Assembly: GCF_000286355.1 (NCBI RefSeq) | Contig: NZ_AJXN01000056.1 | Coordinates: 1-34,221, forward strand | Origin: Kocuria atrinae C3-8 | GTDB lineage: Bacteria > Actinomycetota > Actinomycetes > Actinomycetales > Micrococcaceae | DNA: 34,221 nucleotides | Direction: 5' to 3' | Shown: positions 9,421-17,083 of the stretch, piece by piece | Layout of the letters: each line of letters opens with the position of its first letter | How positions within the stretch are numbered: the first letter of the stretch is position 1 | Translations under genes and position numbers: made by a program | The notes under the pieces: generated by a model | Databases searched by the model: none | Seen by the model: only the letters and a program-made list of their open reading frames with translations | What the model was told of the DNA's origin: nothing

Positions 9421-10952
9421 CGGAGTCACTTTCTGCCGACTGCTTGCCGTACTTCGCGAGATCCTCGAGGAACCGCTGGGACCAGTCCACCACATCGTGG
9501 GTGAGCACCTGTCGGCGCATGGAACTCATCCGCTTCTTGGCCTCCGCCCCGGACATGTCGCGGGCGTACAGCATGGCTCCCTTCAGGCCGTCGATGTCGT
9601 GCGGGTTCACCAGGATCGCTTGCTTGAGTTGCTCTGCTGCGCCCGTGAATTCGGACAGCACCAGTGCACCCGAGCGATCCTGCTTGGCGGCCACGTACTC
9701 CTTGGCGACCAGGTTCATGCCGTCGCGCAGCGCGGTCACGAGCATCACGTCCGCCGCCATGTAGAGGGCCACCATTTCCTCGAAGGGATAGCCATGGTGC
9801 AGGTAGCGCACGGCGGTGTGGGCCATGGTGTCGAACTGGCCGTTGATCCGCCCCACCATGCCCTCGACCTGTTCGCGCAGCTGGATATAAGAGTCCACGC
9901 GCTCGCGGGACGGGCTGGCCACCTGGATCAGCGCTGAGTTCTCGACCGTCAGCTTCTCGTCCTCCAGTAGCTCACCGTAGGCCTTGATGCGGTGCAGGAT
10001 TCCCTTGGTGTAGTCCAACCGGTCCACACCCAGGTAGATGGTCTCCGGGTTACCCAGCTCCTGCCGGATCTCCCTGGCGCGCTTCTTGGTCTTGGGGTCC
10101 GAGGCCAGTTCCCGGATGGCCTCCACGTCGATGGAGATGGGGTAGGCCGCCGCGTGGACGGTCCACGACGTTTCCTGGTCCTCGGTCGCGTTCTCGTCCT
10201 GGGCGGGCGCGGACGACGACGCCGCGGCGGCGTCGTCGGCGATGGCCGCCTCCGAGAACTCGGCGGCGCCGTTGGTGAAGCGCACCCCCAGAAACTTGCG
10301 CACGCAGCGTTGGAAGTTCTGTGCGTCCCCGGGACGTTGGAAGCCGATCAGGTCCGCGCCGGTGAGGCCTTCCAGGACCGCCTTGCGCCACGGCAACTGG
10401 GAGTAGATCTCGGTGGGAGGGAACGGGATGTGGTTGAAGAAGCCGATAGTGACATCCGGGCGGAGCTTGCGCAGCATGCGCGGCACCAACTGGAGTTGGT
10501 AGTCCTGAACCCACACCGTGGCCCCGGGAGCGGCCGTCTCAGCGGCCATGCGAGCGAAACGTTCGTTGACCCGGCGATAGGCGTACCACCAGGTTCGGTG
10601 GAACTCGGGCGGGGCGATCACGTCGTGGTAGAGCGGCCACAGGGTGGCGTTGGAGAAGCCTCGTAGTACCGCTCGACCTCGAGCGCGGACAGACCCACGG
10701 GCACCAGATGGAACACATCGTGGTCGAAGGGCTCGAGAGTCTCGTCCGGGGCGCCGTGCCAGCCGACCACGCGCCATCGCGCGTTGCCATGACCGGCGCC
10801 AAGGCGCTCACCAAGCCGCCGGGGGAGCGGCGCCAGGTGCTTTCGCCGTTCTCGTCGATATCGCGATCCACGGGGAGTCGGTTGGAGACGACCACAAAGT
10901 CGTACCCGTCGCGGGGCACCTCCACCTGATGATCGGATTGGTCTGCCAGCAC
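9413..10952 (-). CDS. otsA: Trehalose-6-phosphate synthase (two frameshifts)
   Basis: A glycosyltransferase family 20 enzyme that joins UDP-glucose (or GDP-glucose) and glucose 6-phosphate to make trehalose 6-phosphate. The product is about 513 residues. It shows [10 protein letters not shown] at the N-terminus, [15 protein letters not shown], and the substrate loop [14 protein letters not shown]. An Ala/Asp-rich insertion of about 30 residues lies between the domains. The chosen start is GTG at 10952, because AAGGAG lies six bases upstream. The frame breaks near 10766 (one G missing from TGG-GTC) and near 10659 (one G missing from GAG-GGC); the three pieces join into one normal protein. A possible -10 element TAGAAT lies at 10991-10996 on the same strand. 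Confidence 0.87.
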
Positions 10953-11004
10953 AACGAGCTCCTTCCGCCCACGGGATCGGGTCCGCAACCATTCTAAGGT
11001 TGCG

Positions 11005-11022
11005 TACTAACTATTGGGCGGG
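11005..11022 (+). promoter_or_regulatory. TACTAACTATTGGGCGGG motif between otsA and dsbA-like gene
   Basis: This 18-base element matches the sequence at 13747-13764 before the ferritin gene at 16 of 18 positions. Its left part, read on the minus strand, is TAGTTAGTA, the same half-site as in the ferritin near-palindrome. It lies just upstream of the possible -10 of otsA. Its role is unknown; a shared regulator or promoter element is the simplest idea. The rest of 10993-11145 shows no gene. Confidence 0.35.
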
Positions 11023-11145
11023 GCGGGGACAAGGTGACCGCGTGTGAAGCTCTCATTTTCTGGACAACCCCTGAATCGTGGTGACCGCGGGGTCCGGGTA
11101 ATCTGAACGTGACACATCATTTGACCGGAAGGAATCACGGACTCC

Positions 11146-12021
11146 ATGGCTTCCCAGAAAAACACGGCCGGATCGTCGACCGCGGATCAGGCGCGCGAAC
11201 GTGCCCGTCAGATCGCTGATCGCGAGGCGCGTAAGTCCAATGGCAAGTCCAAGGGCCTGATCGCCGGCATCATCGCCTTGTTGCTGGTCATCGGACTGAT
11301 CATTGCCCTGGTGATCTGGCAGAACAACAAGAACACGATTCCGGAGGCCGGCCCCGTTCCCGCGAGCGCCAACCAGTACGGCGGCATCCAGCTCAACGAA
11401 TCGCAGATTCTGCAGGACACCTCGGACGTGGACGAGCGTGACATCAACGATGTCCCCGAGCGCCCCGAGACCGTCGATGAGTCCAAGACCCCTCCGGGCA
11501 TCGTGAACGCCAATGAGGCCAAGGACAACGGAGAACCGGTCCAGCTGGTGGTCTTCCAGGACTTCGAGTGCGTGCACTGCGCCGAGTTCGAGGCCGAGAA
11601 CGCTGATCTCATCAAGGAGAAGGTGCTCTCCGGCGACGTAACCCTGGAGAACCGCAACCTGAACTTCCTGGACAGCGGCAGCCCTGACGCCTACTCCTCG
11701 CGTGCGTCCAATGCCGCGTACCTGGTGGCCGAGCAGGTGGACCCGGAGCAGTACCTGGACTTCACCAAGGAGATCTTCTCGCACCAGGGTTCCGGTGGTC
11801 TCAGTAATGATGAGATCGCTGAGATCGCTTCCAAGCACGGTGCCAACGTCACAGCGGAGCAGCTGGACGAGAACACCTACCGCCCCATGGTGAACCTGAT
11901 GGCTCAGGAATCCGTGGCCAACGGTATCGCCGGAACGCCCACCATCTTCGTGGACGGTGAGCGTTACGCGCAGGGTGACTTCGAGAAGGCCCTCAACGAC
12001 GCCATTGAGGCCAAGAACTAA
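11146..12021 (+). CDS. Membrane-anchored DsbA/thioredoxin-like protein
   Basis: A 291-residue protein with a basic cytoplasmic N-terminus (about 1-37), one membrane helix (about 38-60, IAGIIALLLVIGLIIALVIW) and an extracytoplasmic thioredoxin-like domain. The redox motif is C142-VH-C145 in DFECVHCAEF, and the cis-proline loop is GTPTIF near the C-terminus. This is the DsbA/Thioredoxin_4 arrangement common in actinobacteria, which make or shuffle disulfides in exported proteins. The frame is intact. GGAAGGA lies about 12 bases before the ATG. It is monocistronic, with a strong hairpin 40 bases downstream. The partner oxidant (VKOR or DsbB) is not in the window. Confidence 0.88.
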   Translation: MASQKNTAGSSTADQARERARQIADREARKSNGKSKGLIAGIIALLLVIGLIIALVIWQNNKNTIPEAGPVPASANQYGGIQLNESQILQDTSDVDERDINDVPERPETVDESKTPPGIVNANEAKDNGEPVQLVVFQDFECVHCAEFEAENADLIKEKVLSGDVTLENRNLNFLDSGSPDAYSSRASNAAYLVAEQVDPEQYLDFTKEIFSHQGSGGLSNDEIAEIASKHGANVTAEQLDENTYRPMVNLMAQESVANGIAGTPTIFVDGERYAQGDFEKALNDAIEAKN

Positions 12022-12061
12022 GGACCTCTGGCGGGCTGACAAGCCCCCGCGGAGTTCGCTG

Positions 12062-12096
12062 AAGCGGCCCGGCACCACGCGGTGCCGGGCCCGCTT
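12062..12096 (+). terminator. Hairpin downstream of dsbA-like gene
   Basis: A 15-bp stem (AAGCGG-CCCGGCACC against its complement, with one bulged base) and a 4-base loop lie 40 bases after the stop at 12021. There is only a short pyrimidine tail (CTTCTCC), so it is an intrinsic terminator with a weak U-tract. Confidence 0.7.
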
Positions 12097-12101
12097 CTCC
12101 A

Positions 12102-12130
12102 TTGAGACTGTGATGTAGGTCTCCTAGACT
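12102..12130 (+). promoter_or_regulatory. Promoter of alcohol dehydrogenase gene
   Basis: TTGAGA at 12102-12107 and TAGACT at 12125-12130 are separated by exactly 17 bases, a good housekeeping sigma-factor match. It lies immediately after the terminator hairpin and about 60 bases before the start at 12193. Confidence 0.6.
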
Positions 12131-12192
12131 GAAAATCCGCTGAGGCGGTTTCAGCAACGGCACCGAGCCCTACCGTGCAAAGGAGCATGAGG

Positions 12193-13217
12193 ATGAGCGA
12201 GACATTCCAGGCAGCAGTGGTTCACAACTTTGGCGACGAACTCACCATCGACGAGGTCGAGGTTCCTCAACCGGGACCGGGTCAGGTTCTGGTGAAACTG
12301 ATCGCGTCCGGTGTGTGTCACACTGACCTCCATGCGGCCCAGGGGGACTGGCCCGTGAAACCCACGCTTCCCCTGATTCCGGGTCACGAGGGTGTGGGCA
12401 CCGTGGTGGCCGTGGGCGAAGGCGTGGCTGACCTCAAGGAAGGCGACCTGGTCGGCAATGCCTGGCTGGGCAGCTCGTGCGGCAACTGTCAGTACTGCCG
12501 TGCCGGGTGGGAAACCTGTGCGAGGAACAGACCAATTCGGGCTACTCCACCAACGGATCCTTCGGCGAGTACATGCTGGTGGACGCCAAGTTCGCAGCAC
12601 GGATTCCCGAGGGCGCGGACCCCTACGAGGTGGCTCCCGTCTTGTGCGCCGGCGTGACCGTCTACAAGGGGCTCAAGGAAACCGAGGTGCGCCCCGGTGA
12701 ATGGGTCGTGATCTCCGGAATCGGCGGTTTGGGGCACCTGGCCGTCCAGTACGCCGTGGCCATGGGCATGCGGGTCGCAGCGGTGGACGTCGCGGACGAC
12801 AAACTCGCGCTGGCCAAGAAACACGGCGCGGAAGTCGCCGTCAACGCGTTTGCGGCAGATCCGGCCGAGGCCATTCAGGAGCAGATTGGTGGCGCCCACG
12901 GCGTGCTGGTCACGGCCGTGCACCCGGATGCGTTCGGGCAGGCTATCGGCATGACCCGCCGCAAGGGAACCATCGTGTTCAACGGTCTTCCCCCGGGAGA
13001 GTTCCCCGCGCCGATTTTTGACATCGTTTTGAAGCGCCTCACGATTCGCGGTTCCATCGTGGGCACGCGCAAGGACATGGAAGAGGCGCTGGACTTCTAC
13101 GCCCGAGGCCTGATTCATCCCACCTTCCACACCCGCGAGCTCGGGGAGATCAACCAGATCTTCGACGAGATGCACCACGCCAAGATCGACGGCCGCGTGG
13201 TGATCAAGTACCAGTAG
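12193..13217 (+). CDS. adhP: Zinc-dependent alcohol dehydrogenase, AdhP type (one frameshift)
   Basis: A medium-chain dehydrogenase that oxidises primary alcohols or reduces aldehydes with NAD; about 341 residues, cytoplasmic. Catalytic zinc ligands are C42 in GVCHTD and H65 in GHEG. The structural zinc site is the four-Cys cluster CGNCQYC plus the Cys after WETL. The nucleotide-binding motif is [13 protein letters not shown]. The ATG at 12193 has AAAGGAG eight bases upstream; the ATG at 12187 is too close to it. The frame breaks near 12515 at the last structural-zinc Cys, where ACC-CTG-TGC reads ACCTGTGC (one C missing). With that base restored the zinc site is complete. It could use ethanol or propanol as in the AdhP family. 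Confidence 0.85.
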
Positions 13218-13226
13218 GCCGCGCGG

Positions 13227-13490
13227 CTATTCTGCGTCGGTGCTCAGGGCCGGGCGCGCCAGGATCTCGGTGTGCAGCATCGCGAACCACGCGTCCGGCT
13301 CTCCCGCCCAGCTTTGCGGGCCCAGGACTTCAAGTGTCGCCCGGCATCGGGCTCACCGCGGTTGGGTCGGGCACGCGTCAGCGGCGATGACGTTGGACAG
13401 GTATGACACCTGATGGACGACCAGTTGGGGTCGGCGGGGGAGCGCAGGGGAGTGTTCCTGGCCGGGGGCGGGAACACACGCCCAACACAC
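13227..13490 (-). CDS. Small unknown protein, frameshifted (possible pseudogene)
   Basis: The stretch between adhP and the tRNA gene has coding character on the minus strand, but in pieces. The first piece starts at GTG 13490 and reads VCWACVPAPGQEH, then QLVVHQVSYLSNVIAADA. It is followed by PDPTAVSPMPGDT in a second frame and LEVLGPQSWAGEPDAWFAML through ARPALSTDAE in a third, ending at TAG 13227. The pieces join if one G is restored near 13374 and two C near 13334, giving about 88 residues. These are the same C/G-run losses seen in the neighbouring genes. I do not recognise the family. There is no clear Shine-Dalgarno sequence, so the start is uncertain. Confidence 0.35.
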
Positions 13491-13495
13491 AAAGA

Positions 13496-13524
13496 AAACG
13501 CCCATCCGTGAAGAGTGAGCGTTT
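13496..13524 (-). terminator. Probable terminator of tRNA-Thr transcript
   Basis: On the minus strand AAACGCTC pairs with GGGCGTTT (8 bp, one G-U) across a 13-base loop, followed by TCTTTG. It lies 16 bases beyond the 3' end of the tRNA gene. Confidence 0.5.
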
Positions 13525-13539
13525 CCGCTGGTCGTAGCG

Positions 13540-13613
13540 AGCCCCCTGCCGGATTCGAACCGGCGACCCTCTGTTTACAAGACAGATGCTCTGGCCATCT
13601 GAGCTAAGGAGGC
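13540..13613 (-). tRNA. tRNA-Thr (anticodon TGT)
   Basis: The minus strand folds into a complete cloverleaf. The acceptor stem GCCTCCT pairs with AGGGGGC, the D-arm contains GCTCAGATGGCCAGAGC, the anticodon stem TCTGT/ACAGA encloses CTTGTAA with anticodon TGT, and the T-arm has GGTTCGAATCC. It reads ACA codons (and other ACN by wobble). CCA is not encoded. The discriminator base is U. Confidence 0.95.
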
Positions 13614-13656
13614 GTGCCCGCTGCCGGGCGCTGTGGCGCGGCGGTGGGACCGCTCC

Positions 13657-13686
13657 ATATTACTGGACAACGCGAGGTTGCACGAA
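13657..13686 (-). promoter_or_regulatory. Probable promoter of tRNA-Thr
   Basis: TAATAT at 13657-13662 (minus strand) is a strong -10 element placed 44 bases upstream of the tRNA 5' end. A weak -35 (TTCGTG, 13681-13686) lies 18 bases further upstream. The -10 is convincing; the -35 is not. Confidence 0.45.
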
Positions 13687-13735
13687 CCGCGGTGCCGTGG
13701 CTGGGGAGATCTCCACCACTTAGGGCGTCCGTACT

Positions 13736-13755
13736 TAGTTAGTAATTACTCACTA
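13736..13755 (+). promoter_or_regulatory. Near-palindromic operator upstream of ferritin
   Basis: TAGTTAGTAATTACTCACTA is a 20-bp inverted repeat with 9 of 10 pairs matching, 35 bases before the ferritin ATG. It overlaps the shared TACTnACTATnGGGCGGG element (13747-13764). It resembles iron-regulator boxes only loosely, so the regulator is not assigned. Confidence 0.45.
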
Positions 13756-13789
13756 TCGGGCGGGACTCAAACGTGCTTTCATATCAATC

Positions 13790-14296
13790 ATGGAAATCAA
13801 GGGAAAACTTGCTGAAGCTATCAACGATCAAATCACCATGGAGCTGCAGGCCACGGTCGTGTACCGCCAGCTCGCGATTGAAATGGACGTTGCGAGCCTG
13901 CCCGGCTTCGCCAAGTGGTTCCGCGCCCAGGCCGCGGAGGAAATCACGCACGCCGAGAAGTTCATCGATCACATGGTGGACCGCGGCGGAGATCCGCAGA
14001 TCGGCGACATGGCCGGTCCCAACATCCAGGACAAGTCCGTTCTGGGCTGCTTCGAGTCCGCGCTGAACCACGAGCGCAAGGTCTCCGAGTCCATCCGCAA
14101 CCTGTACCGCCTGGCACAGGAAGAGGGCGACATCGACTCGATGCCGCTGCTGCACTGGTTCATCAACGAGCAGGTTGAAGAAGAAGCCACCGTAGAAGGC
14201 ATCTGCGATCAGGTTCGCCTGGTCCACAACGACGGCCCGGGCCTGCTGCGTCTGGACGCCGAACTAGGCTCCCGCAAGGCACCCACCGTCGCCTAG
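13790..14296 (+). CDS. ftn: Ferritin, iron storage protein
   Basis: A 168-residue classical non-haem bacterial ferritin, which oxidises Fe(II) at a ferroxidase centre and stores it in a 24-mer shell. Visible ligands are E18 in MELQA and E51-x-x-H54 in EEITHAEKF, with further Glu in the third and fourth helices (NHERKVSESI, EQVEEEATVEGI). It has no haem-binding Met in the bacterioferritin position that I can identify, so ferritin is preferred over bacterioferritin. There is no Shine-Dalgarno sequence before the ATG (upstream TTTCATATCAATC), so the transcript may be leaderless or poorly initiated. A near-palindrome at 13736 is the likely control site. The gene is intact and ends at a strong hairpin. 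Confidence 0.9.
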   Translation: MEIKGKLAEAINDQITMELQATVVYRQLAIEMDVASLPGFAKWFRAQAAEEITHAEKFIDHMVDRGGDPQIGDMAGPNIQDKSVLGCFESALNHERKVSESIRNLYRLAQEEGDIDSMPLLHWFINEQVEEEATVEGICDQVRLVHNDGPGLLRLDAELGSRKAPTVA

Positions 14297-14314
14297 TTTC
14301 ACCGAACACAGGCT

Positions 14315-14363
14315 GAGTGAGAAAGGCCGCACTGCGTATACGCAGTGCCGGCCTTTCTCACTC
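14315..14363. terminator. Bidirectional terminator between ferritin and TIGR03085 gene
   Basis: A near-perfect inverted repeat of 24-25 bases (arms begin GAGTGAGAAAGGCC and end GGCCTTTCTCACTC) with one bulged base and almost no loop. It sits between convergent genes and has T-rich sequence in each outer arm, so it can serve both strands. Confidence 0.7.
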
Positions 14364-14435
14364 GGTCTAGATTCCGTCATGGAACCTTCCGTCGGATTGT
14401 CTCCGTCGAACGGGTCCCAAGGTGACGGGACGTGC

Positions 14436-15037
14436 CTACTCCTGAGTGATGTCCACGTCCGCCTGTTCCTGACGACCGAAGGCCCACAACAACAATTCGG
14501 AAGGCTCACCGCGAACCAGGTCCACGTGGCGGGCCGAACGCTTGCCACCGCGCACGGCACCGAAACCGTTGGCCAACAGCACCACGGAGTTGGATTCCTT
14601 GCGCAACAACGCAGGTCCCATGAGCTTGAGGATGTTCCACAGGTCCTTCTGCTCGTCGTGGAGCAACTGCCGTGCGTGCCACTGCGGCTGGGCACGGCGA
14701 ACGTCCTCGTGGTGAACGAAGAACTCACCGGTGTTCATGCGCTTGTCCACGGGGGACCAGCGACCCGGGGAGTACAGCGGCGGGCGCTCCACGAGATCGA
14801 CGAGCTCTTCCCAGGGCATGTCGTTGTACTTGTTCTCCACGGTCTTGAAGTGGGAACCAAGAACGGGGACCTTGGGTGCGAAGATGCCCACAGCGGCGTC
14901 GGGCCGGCCATCGCGAATCACCAGGTGGACGGCCAGATCGCGCGCGTTCCAGCCCTCGCACAGGTGGGGGCGTCGGGACCTACGCGGCGCAACAGAGCAG
15001 CTAAGTGGCGACGTTCAACATTGGCGAAATTAGTCAT
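14436..15037 (-). CDS. TIGR03085 / mycothiol-dependent maleylpyruvate isomerase-like protein (one frameshift)
   Basis: About 200 residues of the DinB-like helical superfamily that includes mycothiol-dependent maleylpyruvate isomerase. Typical pieces are FANVERRHLAALLRRVGPDA at the N-terminus, ARDLAVHLVIRDGRPDAAVG with the first His ligand, and GEFFVHHEDVRRAQP with the second His pair. The family binds a divalent metal and is thought to act in mycothiol-linked chemistry; the precise substrate is unknown. The ATG is at 15037. The frame breaks near 14963, where ACC-CTG-TGC-GAG reads ACCTGTGCGAG (one C missing). This is the same 12-base context as the break in the alcohol dehydrogenase gene. Confidence 0.75.
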
Positions 15038-15100
15038 GAAACATCCGTTCTAGCGGTGCGTACGGTCAGATTCCACGGTAGACGGGCAGGGTGCTGATTA

Positions 15101-17083
15101 CTAGCGACCCTCGGTGGGGGCTTCCTGAGCAGTTCCCAACTCTGCCGACTGCTCCGGCGGATCGACCTGCGCCTCCGGCGCATTGAACTGCGAGTCGTAC
15201 AGATCGGAGTAGTGGCCGCCCAGAGCGATGAGCTCGTCGTGGGATCCTTGCTCCACAATTTTGCCGGACTCCATCACCAGAATGGTGTCCGCATCGCGGA
15301 TGGTGGACAGTCGGTGGGCGATCACGAACGACGTGCGCTGGGCACGCAACGCGGCCATCGCATGCTGCACCAACAGTTCCGTGCGGGTGTCCACGGACGA
15401 CGTCGCTTCGTCCAGGATCAGCAGTGACGGTTGCGACAAGAACGCGCGGGCGATGGTGATCAACTGCTTCTCGCCCACGGATATGCTACCGCCCTCCTCG
15501 TCGATCAGCGTGTCGTAGCCATCGGGAAGTGCACGGACGAAGCGGTCAACGTAGGTGGCCTTGGCAGCGTCGATCACTTCCTCGTCGGTGGCGTCCTGGC
15601 GGCCGTAGCGGATGTTCTCCATGATGGTGCCGGAGAACAGCCAGGCGTCCTGGAGCACCATGCCCACCTGGGACCGCAGCTCGTCTCGGGACAGATCCCG
15701 GATGTCGATGCCATCCAGGGTGATGCACCCTTCATCGATCTCGTAGAACCGCAGGATCAGGTTCACCAGAGTGGTCTTGCCCGCACCCGTGTGACCCACG
15801 ATCGCCACAGTGTGGCCGGGACGCGCCTCGAACGAGAGGCCCTCGATGAGGGGGTGAGCGCCAGTGGCCAGTGCCTCCTTGTCGTAGGAGAAGCTCACAT
15901 GGTCGAAGCGCACATGTCCGTTGGATCGAGCGGGCAGGTGCTCGGTAGCGGTTTCGGGATCCTGCTCTTGAGCGTCCAGTAACTCGAACGTGCGCTCGGC
16001 GGAGGCCACACCTGACTGCAACTGCGTGGCCATGCCGGCCACCTGGGACAGCGGCTGCGTGAACTCGCGCGAGTACTGAATGAACGCGGTGGCGTCACCC
16101 AAAGTTATCTGACCGGTGGCCACGCGCAGACCACCGAACACGGCAATCCCCACGTAGGACAGGTACGAGATGAACTGCATGACCGGCATGATGGTGCCGG
16201 ACATGAACTGGGCTCCGAAGGACGCCTGGAAGAGTTTCTCGTTGCGCTCGTCGAACGTGGCGTCCATGTCGTGCTGGCGGCCGTAGGCGTGCACCAGTTC
16301 GTGGCCGGAGAAGGACTCCTCGATGTGCCCGTTAAGATGTCCGGTGGCCTCCCACTGCTGGGTGAAGAGTTTCTGTGAGCGCGTACCGATGAATCCGGCC
16401 GCCACAGCGGAGAGCGGAAGCGCGACCAGGGCCACCAGCGCGAGCTGCCAGGACACGATGAACATCATCACCGTGATACCGATGACCGTGAGCACGCTCT
16501 GCACCAACTGCGAAAACGCTTGTTGCAGGGCGGTCTGAATGTTGTCCACGTCGTTGGTGACCCGCGACATCACGTCCCCGCGCTGCCGGGAGTCGAAGTA
16601 GCTCAACGGTAGGGCGTTGATCTTGCGTTCGACCTCGGCGCGCAGGTTGTACACCACGCGCATCACCACGACGTTCAGAATGTAGCCCTGCAACCACATG
16701 AGCAGTGACGCGACGGCATACATGCCGAGCACCGTGAGGATCAGGGTGCCCAACATGGTGAAGTCCACGCCTTGTCCCGGGACCAGATCGATGGCGGACA
16801 TCATGTCCGCCAGGGTGTCCTGGCCCTGCGCTCGCAATCCGTCGACCACTTGGGCCTTGTCCGCACCCTCGGGGAGTTCTCGGCCGATCACACCGGCGAA
16901 GATCACGTCCATGGCGCGGCCCAGCACTCGTGGTGCGTAAACACTCAACACGACGGAGACGATCACGGCCGCGAAGACCACGGTCAGGGCCAGCTTGTGC
17001 GGGAACAACAGTTTGACCAGGCGGACTGCGGAGGGCCAGAAGTGCCGTGCCTTCTTGACGGGTGCTTCCGATTCGTAGCTCAT
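15101..17083 (-). CDS. ABC exporter half-transporter, second subunit
   Basis: A 660-residue type IV ABC exporter: a six-helix membrane domain (about 30-350) followed by an ATPase domain. Walker A is GHTGAGKTT and Walker B is LLILDEATSSVD with the catalytic Glu. The signature is unusual (ISVGEKQ instead of LSGGQ). Together with the partner's intact signature and altered Walker B (17080-18824) this gives one consensus and one degenerate ATP site, as in heterodimeric exporters of the TM287/288 type. The ATG overlaps the partner stop (ATGA). The gene is intact over 2 kb. Substrates of such pairs are often drugs, lipids or peptides; nothing here decides. Confidence 0.9.
   Translation of the reverse strand: MSYESEAPVKKARHFWPSAVRLVKLLFPHKLALTVVFAAVIVSVVLSVYAPRVLGRAMDVIFAGVIGRELPEGADKAQVVDGLRAQGQDTLADMMSAIDLVPGQGVDFTMLGTLILTVLGMYAVASLLMWLQGYILNVVVMRVVYNLRAEVERKINALPLSYFDSRQRGDVMSRVTNDVDNIQTALQQAFSQLVQSVLTVIGITVMMFIVSWQLALVALVALPLSAVAAGFIGTRSQKLFTQQWEATGHLNGHIEESFSGHELVHAYGRQHDMDATFDERNEKLFQASFGAQFMSGTIMPVMQFISYLSYVGIAVFGGLRVATGQITLGDATAFIQYSREFTQPLSQVAGMATQLQSGVASAERTFELLDAQEQDPETATEHLPARSNGHVRFDHVSFSYDKEALATGAHPLIEGLSFEARPGHTVAIVGHTGAGKTTLVNLILRFYEIDEGCITLDGIDIRDLSRDELRSQVGMVLQDAWLFSGTIMENIRYGRQDATDEEVIDAAKATYVDRFVRALPDGYDTLIDEEGGSISVGEKQLITIARAFLSQPSLLILDEATSSVDTRTELLVQHAMAALRAQRTSFVIAHRLSTIRDADTILVMESGKIVEQGSHDELIALGGHYSDLYDSQFNAPEAQVDPPEQSAELGTAQEAPTEGR

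Noticed and set aside
7337-10952. Pseudogene decay of the trehalose operon
   Set aside because: Each break is a single missing base in a C/G run, motifs are intact on both sides, and the same pattern affects unrelated housekeeping genes. Sequence error is the simpler explanation.
14315-14363. Insertion-sequence or transposon end
   Set aside because: A single hairpin between convergent genes with no transposase or target duplication; a terminator is the better reading.
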